From contig NZ_CP134771.1 in assembly GCF_031880315.1 (NCBI RefSeq), positions 6,015,001-6,079,000 of the forward strand: DNA of 64,000 nucleotides, written 5' to 3'. The stretch is from Pseudomonas baltica. Its GTDB lineage: Bacteria > Pseudomonadota > Gammaproteobacteria > Pseudomonadales > Pseudomonadaceae. The notes beneath the pieces are model-generated. The model made no database searches. It saw only the letters and a list, made by a program, of their open reading frames with translations, and was not told where the DNA came from. Position 1 is the stretch's first letter. Each line of letters begins with the position of its first letter. Shown here piece after piece: positions 37,161 through 44,160 of the stretch. The translations under genes were made by a program, and so were the position numbers.

Positions 37161-38092
37161 GTATTCTGGTGGTCCGTGCGGGGTTGTGCAGCACCGTCCA
37201 GGATGTCGGCAGGCTGGGCTATCAACACCTCGGCGTGCCGGTCAACGGGCCGATGGATGCCTTGGCCCATGGCCTGGCCAACCTGCTGGTTGGCAACACG
37301 CTCGAATGCAGCAGCCTGGAAGTGACGCTCCAGGGGCCGACCTTGCGCTTCGACAGCGCTTGCCTGCTGGCGATCACCGGTGCCGACCTGGGCGCTCGCC
37401 TCGATGGCGTGCCGTTGCCACCGGGGCAAGCGGTGAGGATAGAGGCAGGTACGGTGCTGGACTTCGGCAAGCGTGTGCATGGCGCCCGCGCTTATCTGGC
37501 CGTGCAGGGCGGCTACCGGGTGCCAGCGGTGCTGGGCAGTCGCAGTACCTTTCGCCGTGGTGGGTTGGGCGGCGTACAAGGCCGCGAGTTGGTAGCGGGT
37601 GACAGGCTGGCGTTGGCGTCGAGTTTTCGCAACGCGCCACGGGTGCAGATTCCGGCGGCGCTGCAGGTCGATCCGCTGAGTGCCGGCGAGCGGCCGATAC
37701 GCCTCCTGCCGGGGCGTGAATGGTCGGCGTTCAGCACCGAGGCGCAGCGGGCGCTGGTCGATAGCGTCTATCGCATTGGCAACGACTCGGAACGCATGGG
37801 CTATCGCCTGGCTGGGGCGCCGCTGACGTTGCTGGCGCCACTGGAACTGCTCTCCGAGGCGGTGCCCTTCGGGACAGTGCAGGTACCTCCCAGTGGTCAG
37901 CCGATCGTGTTGATGGCCGACCGGCAAACCACCGGCGGCTACCCGAAGATCGCTCATGTCGCCAGTGTCGACTTGCCGTTGCTGGCGCAGCGCTTGCCGG
38001 GGGACAGCGTGCGTTTTGCCTTGATCGACCTTGATCAGGCTCAGGCGTTGGCGGTGCGACAGGCGCGGTTGCTGGAAGCGATGCAGGGGTGA
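37157..38092 (+). CDS. pxpC: 5-oxoprolinase subunit PxpC
   Basis: 311-residue KipA/biotin-carboxylase-like C subunit of 5-oxoprolinase. The N-terminus ILVVRAGLCSTVQDVGRLGYQHLGVPVNGPMD and YLAVQGGY, PIRLLPGREW and QPIVLMADRQTTGGYPKIAHV are diagnostic. It overlaps pxpB by 4 bp and functions in a complex with it. A REP hairpin follows. Confidence 0.92.
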   Translation: MSILVVRAGLCSTVQDVGRLGYQHLGVPVNGPMDALAHGLANLLVGNTLECSSLEVTLQGPTLRFDSACLLAITGADLGARLDGVPLPPGQAVRIEAGTVLDFGKRVHGARAYLAVQGGYRVPAVLGSRSTFRRGGLGGVQGRELVAGDRLALASSFRNAPRVQIPAALQVDPLSAGERPIRLLPGREWSAFSTEAQRALVDSVYRIGNDSERMGYRLAGAPLTLLAPLELLSEAVPFGTVQVPPSGQPIVLMADRQTTGGYPKIAHVASVDLPLLAQRLPGDSVRFALIDLDQAQALAVRQARLLEAMQG

Positions 38093-38120
38093 GCGCCAGC
38101 GGGCTGTGCCCGCGAAAGCG
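38092..38120. repeat. REP palindrome after pxpC
   Basis: The hairpin GCGGGC-TGT-GCCCGC at 38099-38113 plus CGAAAGCG is a short REP unit in the 61-bp gap between the convergent pxpC gene and the HrpK-like gene. It may serve as the terminator for both. Confidence 0.65.
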
Positions 38121-38153
38121 TCCAAAGGGCTTGGGCAGCCCCCCGGATTTATC

Positions 38154-41100
38154 TCAGACCTTGGATCCACTCCAGCCCGACGAGCCAGGTCCGGTTTCGG
38201 GCTTTTCCTTGCTGTCGCTGCTCTCGGGCTTGTCGCCATAATCCACATGCAGGTCGTCATCAAGGCGGTTACTCGACGAGCCTCCCTTCTGCGGCGTTTC
38301 GTCGAAGTGCTGCCATTCGGCGCCCTGGAAGCGGAACAAGCTATCGTCGTCCGGTGCTTCGCGGCCGCCGTAGTTGTAGATCGAATAATGCGCGTACTCG
38401 ACCTTGTCGCCCCAGTTGTCTTGCAGCAGGCCGTCCGCTGCCAGGTCGCGGTACCAGTCGTTTTCGTGCTCGCTGGCCTTCTGTTTTTTATTGTGGTCGA
38501 CGAAGTACCCGATGATGCCGCCCACCACCGCCAGCACCACCCCGACCAGAAAGAACGGCCCGGTCAGTGCCGCGGCGGCCGCACCGCCAGCGCCGATCAG
38601 GCCCGCTGCGCCGAGCACCCCAGCCGAAGCGCCAAAAGCCCCTGAGGCGATCTGCAGCCCGCCGGAAGCCTTGGCCAGTGGATCGCCGCTGTCGATGCCG
38701 CTCTTGATGGTGAAGGCACCGAGGACGATATCGGCGAAGCCACCCACCAGGTCGGTTGCCGGGCCCAGCACCTTGACCACGGATCCGGCGATACGCCCAG
38801 CGGTGCCTGCGGCGAGTTTGCTGCCACCGGCGGCGCTGACTGCATCGTCCAACGTCTGGCTGATCCCTGAGAACGCCGATTTTTCCGCTGCCGAGCCGCC
38901 TGCGCCATCACCGAGCACCGAAGACACATCGCCGTATTTGTAACTGGCCACCGAATCCAGCGCCGAGGTGATCTTGGCCTTCATGTCGGCCGGTAGCTTG
39001 TCCGTCTCGAATTCGAACTTGGGCTCCTGGATGCCGCCCTTGCCCCAGATTTCCGGCACCGTCTTGTCGAGCCCGAGGAACTCCACCAGCCCGCCCTTGC
39101 CCAGCGCCGTAGCGATATGGTCGCCGAGGCGCACGAACTGCCCCGAGGCGCCAGCAAAGCTGATGAAGTCCTTGGCCACCGAGAGCCGCTGCAAGGGTGT
39201 CTCGCCGAGCTTGCCGCCTTGGCCCACCAATTGGTAAATCCCGGAAAAGAGGTTGACGCTGGCGCCCACCGAACCGAGTACGCCTTTGCTGTTGAGGGTG
39301 CTGAACACCTGGCCCAAGGTGCCGCGGTCGGCGATCGGGATGTACGGCTTGGACAATGCGGTATCGAGGTCGGCCTGGCTGATCGAACCCTTGCTCTTGT
39401 ACACCTCGCCGAGCTCTTCCAGCGCCTTGGTCACCGCCGAAGACTTCTGCTTGTCGTTCAGACCTTCTTCGAGAAACTTCTCGATGGTCTCCTGGGTGCG
39501 CCGCGGCAGGTCCACCAGCTCGCCCTTGAGCACGCCTTTGAGCAGGCCGAACAGGTCCTTGGTAGCCAGTTCCTTGTTCTCGTCGGAGATCTTGCTCGGG
39601 TCGGCCATGAGGTCGTCGAGGTCGCTGGTCAAGCCATCGGCCTGGATCGACTGCGCGGCCTTGGCGGCGGCCTGCGGGTCGAGCAACGACAGCTGCGACA
39701 AGGTATTGCTCAGATCCTGCTGGGCTTCGTGACCCTTGCCCTGGGCCTGCAGGTCCTTGAGGTAGAGGATGTAATCGGGGTTGGACGTCAGGTCCAGCAG
39801 CTTCTGCTTGATCTCGTCCTTGTTGCCGACATGGCTCAGGGCGTCGTCCATTTTGCTCTTGTAGTCGGCCTGCACGGTAGGGTCGGCGAACAGCGTCGAC
39901 AGCTGTTCCTGCAGCTTGTTGCCGTCGATGATGTCGTGCATGTCGGCCGAGGTCAGTTCGGTTTGATGATCGTCGAACTCGCGCCAGGTACCGCCGAACG
40001 CGCCGGGAGTTTCCTCGTAGCCGGTCAGGCCACGGCCATTCTGGTAGGCGGCCTGGGCTTCGATGGCGCGGACCAGCTTGGCGCGCGGATCATCCTTGGC
40101 GATGGAGCCGTCCTCGACGCCGGCGCGATACTGGTCGATCAATTCCTTGGTGGCCAGTTCGCCGACGGTCAGCTCCGGCGAGCTGTCATCGTCTTCATCG
40201 GATTTGACCCCGGTGCCTTTGTCGATGATGTTCAGGTCGGTGTCGCTGGGCAGGTTGTACTTGGCGCGGGTATCGTCCACGGAGCCAGCGGTGGAGGCTT
40301 CCCATTTGGCGACCACCTGGTCGTACAGTTGCGGGTTGACGTCCTTGGAGACGATGAACTTGCCATCGGCGTTCTCATAGCGAATCAGGCCGTTGCCGAG
40401 CTCGTCGGGTGAGCCGAAGGTCATGTCCTGATTTTTCAGGAAGTCATTGGCACCTGCTAGCTTGTAGCCTTCTGCTTCGCTGTCATGGATAGAACCCCAG
40501 GCCTCCTTGACGCTCTTGACCTGCTCGAAGAGGTCCGGGGTCAGCTCGCGGGACACCACGATGCGCTGGCCGTCCTGGGTCTGGTAGCTGAGCTGGTTGT
40601 CCTCCTGGCCTTCGATCCAGCCGAAATTGACGATGTCGTTGAGCTTGGGCAGCGGCGTATTGCGATCGGCCAGGGTCTCGCCGCCGTTGACGGCCTGCTC
40701 CAGTGCTGCGCGCTTGCCGGGGTCGGTGACCACCTGCTGGACCGACACCAGATAGTCGAACAGCTGCGGATTGTCATCGCGGGCCACCACGACCTTCTGG
40801 CCGTCGTGCTCATAACGGATGGTGCCGGGCCCCGCCTCGTCGGGCGGCCCGACCGTGGTGTTCATCACCGGCGGCCACACCTCGTTGTCGCCCGCGCGGC
40901 GGTAGCCATCGGCCTCGCTGGCGCTCAAGCCGGTGAGGCTGGCATAGGCGTCCTTGACGGCCTGAAACAGCGTCGGGTTGTCGCGCTCGCTGACCACCAC
41001 CTTTTCGCCGCTTTGAGTGACATAGCGAATCACCCCCGGACCGGTCTCGTCCGGCGGCCCGACGAGGGCGAAGTCGCCGAGCTTGGCGGGCGGCTGATCG

Positions 41101-41663
41101 TCGGCGTTGGCGATTCGGTAGCCTTCCTTCTGGCTGGCCGACACCCCCGAAAGCGCCTTGTAGTCATCGCTGACCTGGGTGAACAGATCGGGGCTGGTCT
41201 GTTGATCGACGATGACCTTCTTGCCGTCGCTGGTCTCGAAGCGGATCAGCCCCGGGCCGACTTCGTCAGGCGCGCCGATACGCGCGTATCCGCCCAAGGT
41301 GTCGGGTGCTGCTGCATCGCTGGCAGCCAGGCTGTAGCCGGCTTCCAGGCTGGCGACCACGCCCTGGATTTTCGGCTGCGCGTCCACCACCTGTTGATAC
41401 AGGGCCGGGCTGGTGGATTTGTAGACGATCACCGCCTCACCGTCGCGCGTGGTAAATCGCACCGTGTCCGCTGCCACCGTGCCGGGTTTTTCGATGCTGG
41501 CGAAGTCGCCCAGCGCCGGGGCTTTTTCGTCGGCGGTGGCGGGGCGGTATTGCACAGCCTCGCGCTCGCGGGTCTTGAGCACCTGGGCGAAGCGTGCTCG
41601 CGCGCCGGGGGCACCGGCAGGCGGCACGGACGAATCGGGGTTGGCGACGGGGTTCAAGGACAT
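38154..41663 (-). CDS. Large cysteine-free HrpK/NolX-like T3SS translocator or effector candidate with 72-residue repeats
   Basis: 1169 residues without a single cysteine, typical of secreted harpin/translocator proteins. Residues 38-457 hold six diverged repeats of about 72 residues with pattern GYxxA...LGDF..xGxPDExGPGxIRY.T.DG.KVVV....P.LF..V. The central part is acidic and helical. The C-terminus has hydrophobic stretches near 1030-1080 (GAAGLIGAGGAAAAALTGPF and FLVGVVLAVVGGIIGYFV) that could insert in a membrane, then an acidic, Ser-rich tail. Its place next to the T3SS matches NolX/HrpK-type translocators. Assignment by composition and context; my recall of HrpK-domain similarity is not a search result. 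AGGAA precedes the ATG. Confidence 0.65.
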   Translation of the reverse strand: MSLNPVANPDSSVPPAGAPGARARFAQVLKTREREAVQYRPATADEKAPALGDFASIEKPGTVAADTVRFTTRDGEAVIVYKSTSPALYQQVVDAQPKIQGVVASLEAGYSLAASDAAAPDTLGGYARIGAPDEVGPGLIRFETSDGKKVIVDQQTSPDLFTQVSDDYKALSGVSASQKEGYRIANADDQPPAKLGDFALVGPPDETGPGVIRYVTQSGEKVVVSERDNPTLFQAVKDAYASLTGLSASEADGYRRAGDNEVWPPVMNTTVGPPDEAGPGTIRYEHDGQKVVVARDDNPQLFDYLVSVQQVVTDPGKRAALEQAVNGGETLADRNTPLPKLNDIVNFGWIEGQEDNQLSYQTQDGQRIVVSRELTPDLFEQVKSVKEAWGSIHDSEAEGYKLAGANDFLKNQDMTFGSPDELGNGLIRYENADGKFIVSKDVNPQLYDQVVAKWEASTAGSVDDTRAKYNLPSDTDLNIIDKGTGVKSDEDDDSSPELTVGELATKELIDQYRAGVEDGSIAKDDPRAKLVRAIEAQAAYQNGRGLTGYEETPGAFGGTWREFDDHQTELTSADMHDIIDGNKLQEQLSTLFADPTVQADYKSKMDDALSHVGNKDEIKQKLLDLTSNPDYILYLKDLQAQGKGHEAQQDLSNTLSQLSLLDPQAAAKAAQSIQADGLTSDLDDLMADPSKISDENKELATKDLFGLLKGVLKGELVDLPRRTQETIEKFLEEGLNDKQKSSAVTKALEELGEVYKSKGSISQADLDTALSKPYIPIADRGTLGQVFSTLNSKGVLGSVGASVNLFSGIYQLVGQGGKLGETPLQRLSVAKDFISFAGASGQFVRLGDHIATALGKGGLVEFLGLDKTVPEIWGKGGIQEPKFEFETDKLPADMKAKITSALDSVASYKYGDVSSVLGDGAGGSAAEKSAFSGISQTLDDAVSAAGGSKLAAGTAGRIAGSVVKVLGPATDLVGGFADIVLGAFTIKSGIDSGDPLAKASGGLQIASGAFGASAGVLGAAGLIGAGGAAAAALTGPFFLVGVVLAVVGGIIGYFVDHNKKQKASEHENDWYRDLAADGLLQDNWGDKVEYAHYSIYNYGGREAPDDDSLFRFQGAEWQHFDETPQKGGSSSNRLDDDLHVDYGDKPESSDSKEKPETGPGSSGWSGSKV
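40293..41552 (-). repeat. Six-copy 72-residue protein repeat region
   Basis: Repeat units begin at about residues 38, 109, 181, 253, 327 and 399 of the HrpK-like protein. Conserved core: PDExGPGxIR(Y/F), DGxKVVV, NPxLFxxV, then ASExxGY at the join. Units 2 and 3 are closest; unit 5 is most diverged (EGQEDNQLSY in place of PDExGPGxIR). Confidence 0.8.
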
Positions 41664-41856
41664 ACGTGCAATTCCTGTTGGACGTTAGTGATGTGAATGG
41701 CAACGACATGCACACAAACTCGATCCGATCATGGGCAGTGCACTGGAATAGTCGCGTGAGCAACCCGGATGAACGAAGAGTATTGCGCTGTTCAATATAT
41801 GTTGGGCGTTGGAACAGTATCAGCCTGCGCCGTGAAGAACAGCCGACGCGGATTAT

Positions 41857-41873
41857 TTTCACAACGTTTCACA
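41857..41873 (+). promoter_or_regulatory. Direct-repeat candidate operator 1
   Basis: TTTCACA-ACG-TTTCACA followed by GGCGC. The 10-bp period is that of OmpR/PhoB-type binding sites. 194 bp from the HrpK-like start; no obvious -10 at the expected distance on the leftward strand, so this copy may act at a distance. Confidence 0.5.
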
Positions 41874-42053
41874 GGCGCCCGGCAGGCTCTGGCAATGGCG
41901 TGGCGCCGTGCTTCACGGCGTCGCGCAGCAAAAGCGGGGAGGGATCCGGCCATTATGAAAGTTCCCGAAGTGCGAAAAAATAATACTAGAGTTAAAGCCT
42001 TAAAAATGGCGGCTATTTGATGTCATGGTAAGCGATAATTATTGAATATCAGC

Positions 42054-42098
42054 TTTCACAAGTTTTCACAGCGCAATGCAAGTTGCTCTGAGTAATAT
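42054..42098 (+). promoter_or_regulatory. Direct-repeat candidate operator 2 with promoter -10
   Basis: TTTCACA-AGT-TTTCACA at 42054-42070, followed by GCGC, then TAATAT at 42093-42098. The downstream repeat overlaps where a -35 hexamer would sit and no good -35 is present, which is the arrangement of PhoB-type activator-dependent promoters. It would drive the T3SS operon starting at 42256. Confidence 0.55.
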
Positions 42099-42255
42099 CC
42101 GTCCGGCACTGAGGCAGAACGCTCAATTGAACATGGATAAGCAAGAAAGTGACGCAGCGCACTTTCATTCAACAGTGCTCTAGCGTCTTCAAATGAGCGT
42201 CCTGGACCCTAGTGACAGATCCATACACTCACTCGTTGGAACAAGGAGATACACC

Positions 42256-42417
42256 ATGGCCGATACTCCACCAGTAAGCTCGGGCAACGCCGATTCCGCT
42301 ATCGACAAGATGGAAGCGACCTTCAACATGGCGATCGAGAAGTCCGCCAAGATCACCGAGATCTCCACTGCCAAGAAGGCGGAGCTCGACGCGACCAAAC
42401 AACGTCCGCAGAACTGA
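42256..42417 (+). CDS. Small T3SS needle/pilus subunit candidate (NopA-like)
   Basis: 53-residue hydrophilic helical protein without cysteine, preceded by a strong AAGGAG ribosome-binding site. It has an Ala/Lys/Glu-rich helix (DKMEATFNMAIEKSAKITEI) and ends KQRPQN. It is the first gene of the rightward operon, directly before sctD, the place NopA (the rhizobial pilus subunit) holds before Y4yQ. It is shorter than most needle subunits (about 60-80). The alternative needle candidate is the 72-residue protein at 49699. Identity rests on size, position and expression signal. Confidence 0.5.
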   Translation: MADTPPVSSGNADSAIDKMEATFNMAIEKSAKITEISTAKKAELDATKQRPQN

Positions 42418-42477
42418 CGTCGTTCATGCGGGCAGTGTTCGCACTGCTCGCGTGCCTCACAGGGTGGTCGACTGATC

Positions 42478-43425
42478 ATGACAGCATTGATTTCACCGAC
42501 TTCGTTACCTCGCCAGGCAGCCGCTGCGGCGAGTGCAATCCAGCTTGAAATAACCGCGGGCCTGCACCAGGGCGTTTGCCTGGCTTTGGATCTGCCGGCG
42601 TACCTGATCGGCAGCGGCGCCGGTGCCGACCTGCTGCTCAGCGATGCCGGGGTGGCTGCTGCGCATCTGTTGCTGCGTCTGGAGCGCGGCACCTTGGCAA
42701 TCGAGGCCCGGGGCGGCGATGTGCACGTTATAGACGCGGCGGGCCGTTCGTTGCGGGTACCCATGGGCAACGGACACCGCGCGCACTTGCCGGTCGACTT
42801 GCAGCTTGGCACCGCGCAGCTGCGCCTGCGGGAAGCCGCGGCAGCCAAGGCGCACACCGCGCCATTGCTCTCGCGCCGCCATGGTCAGTGGCTGTGCGCT
42901 GCGCTGTTCATGGGCCTGTGCGCGGCGGCGTTCGGCTCGTTCAGCCTGCAGCGCGATCACAGCCAAATGGCAATGCGGGCCAAGGCTGGAGGTGCAGAGG
43001 CCCCGGTGGCGGTGGCAGCGACCAACACGGCCACGGTCGAACAGGCGCAGCTTTGGTTGGCCGAACAATTGCAAACCGCGCAGCTGACCCGTATTGAAAT
43101 CGGTCCGCGCGACGGCGGCCTCAGCGCTCAAGGCAGCGTCACCCCAGCACAGCGCAGCGCCTGGACCAGCGTACAACAGGCCTTCGATCGGCGTTTTGGT
43201 CAGGCCATCGTGCTGCATCCGCAGGTGTCCGTCAGCAGCGTGCCGGCGACCCCGCGAGTTCGCTTCCAGGCTGTGTTTTTCGGGCCCCATCCCTATGTGA
43301 TCAGCGATACCGGCAAGCGTTTGTACCCAGGCTCCGCAGTGGCCGATGACTGGGTGCTGGAGCGCATCGAGGCCGATCAGGTGATCCTCGCGCGCGGCAC
43401 CGAACGCTTTACCTTCACCCTGTGA
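42478..43425 (+). CDS. sctD: T3SS inner-membrane ring protein SctD (Y4yQ-like)
   Basis: 315-residue bitopic protein. Cytoplasmic FHA-like N-domain at about 20-120 (QLEITAGLHQGVCLALDLPAYLIGSGAGADLLLSD), one transmembrane helix at about 137-157 (WLCAALFMGLCAAAFGSFSL), and periplasmic ring domains with the BON-type GLSAQGSVTPAQ patch. It forms the outer inner-membrane ring with SctJ. The periplasmic part is short relative to PrgH/YscD, as usual for Hrc/Rhc types. Confidence 0.82.
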   Translation: MTALISPTSLPRQAAAAASAIQLEITAGLHQGVCLALDLPAYLIGSGAGADLLLSDAGVAAAHLLLRLERGTLAIEARGGDVHVIDAAGRSLRVPMGNGHRAHLPVDLQLGTAQLRLREAAAAKAHTAPLLSRRHGQWLCAALFMGLCAAAFGSFSLQRDHSQMAMRAKAGGAEAPVAVAATNTATVEQAQLWLAEQLQTAQLTRIEIGPRDGGLSAQGSVTPAQRSAWTSVQQAFDRRFGQAIVLHPQVSVSSVPATPRVRFQAVFFGPHPYVISDTGKRLYPGSAVADDWVLERIEADQVILARGTERFTFTL

Positions 43426-43435
43426 CGAGCCATCC

Positions 43436-43810
43436 ATGAAAGTCGATCCGCGCCCCGATGTGCCTGCCGTACAGGGCGCCAGCAGCGAACGAACGCCTGC
43501 GGTCGAGGCCCTGCGGCCTTTGCAACCGCGGGCCGAGCAACGTTTCGAGGCCTTGCTCAATCGCCGCGAAGTGCGCACCCGGCGCTCCCTGCAAGGCGAA
43601 CTGGAGCGCAGCGCCGGTAGCGATGAAATCAGCGCCCAGCTGTTCAGCCCGGCGCGCTCGGTACAGGTTCTGCACTACCTGCTCGATGAAGTGCTGCCGA
43701 CGCTGGATGCCGAACCGCAGATCAAGGCCCTGGCCGAGCAGTTGCTCGGCGAGGAAATCGACACCCGCCAATGGCTCGATCAACAGCGCATGAATGAGGT
43801 CCCCGCATGA
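43436..43810 (+). CDS. Small T3SS protein, possible SctX (YscX-position)
   Basis: 124 residues, Arg/Glu/Leu rich, predicted helical with a disordered N-terminus (PRPDVPAVQGASSERTP) and a C-terminal helical part (SVQVLHYLLDEVLPTLDAEPQIKALAEQLLGEE) ending WLDQQRMNEVPA. I do not recognise it by sequence. Its size and its place directly before a TPR gene and sctV match yscX-yscY-lcrD of Yersinia. It overlaps the next gene by ATGA, so the products may pair. Confidence 0.55.
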   Translation: MKVDPRPDVPAVQGASSERTPAVEALRPLQPRAEQRFEALLNRREVRTRRSLQGELERSAGSDEISAQLFSPARSVQVLHYLLDEVLPTLDAEPQIKALAEQLLGEEIDTRQWLDQQRMNEVPA

Positions 43811-44160
43811 GCACCTCCCCACCGCGACAAAGCGATCGCCGCGACAGCATCGAGTTGCTCAAGGGCATGGGCCAGCGCTACCGCCGCAGCGGTCAGGCGC
43901 AGCGGGCGCTGGTGATGCTGTTGATCGCCGCCCACTTGGCCCCGGACGACGGGCCACTGCTGCACAGCCTGGCACTGGCCTTTACCGACAGCGGTGACAG
44001 CGCACGGGCACTCGCCGCACTGGATCGTCTGCAGCGGTTGGAGGGCGAGTCGGCGCCGCTGTTGCTGTTGCGCAGCCGCGCGTTGTGGCGAGCCGCCCAG
44101 CGTGATGAAGCACGGCAATGCTTCAAGCATTACCTGGCCTTGCGCAAGGTGGCGGCATGA
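43807..44160 (+). CDS. TPR-like T3SS chaperone, YscY/Y4yS-like
   Basis: 117 residues forming about three TPR helices pairs: QRALVMLLIAAHLAPDDGPLL, ARALAALDRLQRLEGESAPLLL and the C-terminal RDEARQCFKHYLALRK, which follows the pattern of the YscY end (ARHAYQHYLELK). YscY-type proteins chaperone YscX and contact SctV, whose gene starts in the ATGA at the stop. Cytoplasmic. Assignment by fold, size and order. Confidence 0.6.
   Translation: MSTSPPRQSDRRDSIELLKGMGQRYRRSGQAQRALVMLLIAAHLAPDDGPLLHSLALAFTDSGDSARALAALDRLQRLEGESAPLLLLRSRALWRAAQRDEARQCFKHYLALRKVAA

Larger units (their letters stand above)
41664..42255. promoter_or_regulatory. 592-bp divergent control region of the T3SS
   Basis: No gene was seen here. 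It separates the leftward HrpK-like gene from the rightward needle-candidate operon and is visibly more AT-rich than its neighbours, especially 41950-42060. It contains two copies of a direct repeat (41857 and 42054) and a TAATAT -10-like hexamer at 42093. I looked for the HrpL box (GGAACC-N15/16-CCACNNA) in both strands and saw no convincing match. Confidence 0.7.

Noticed and set aside
38154..41663. The large repeat protein as an adhesin or RTX toxin
   Set aside because: There is no signal peptide, no GGxGxD calcium repeats and no type I or V secretion genes nearby; the T3SS neighbourhood and absence of cysteine fit a type III substrate better.
41664..42255. Possible HrpL (hrp) box or TtsI-type box in the T3SS control region
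   Set aside because: GGAAC occurs near 41820 and 42238, but neither has CCACNNA at 15-16 bp, and the second is part of the ribosome-binding site of the needle candidate. I could not recognise a tts box by eye.
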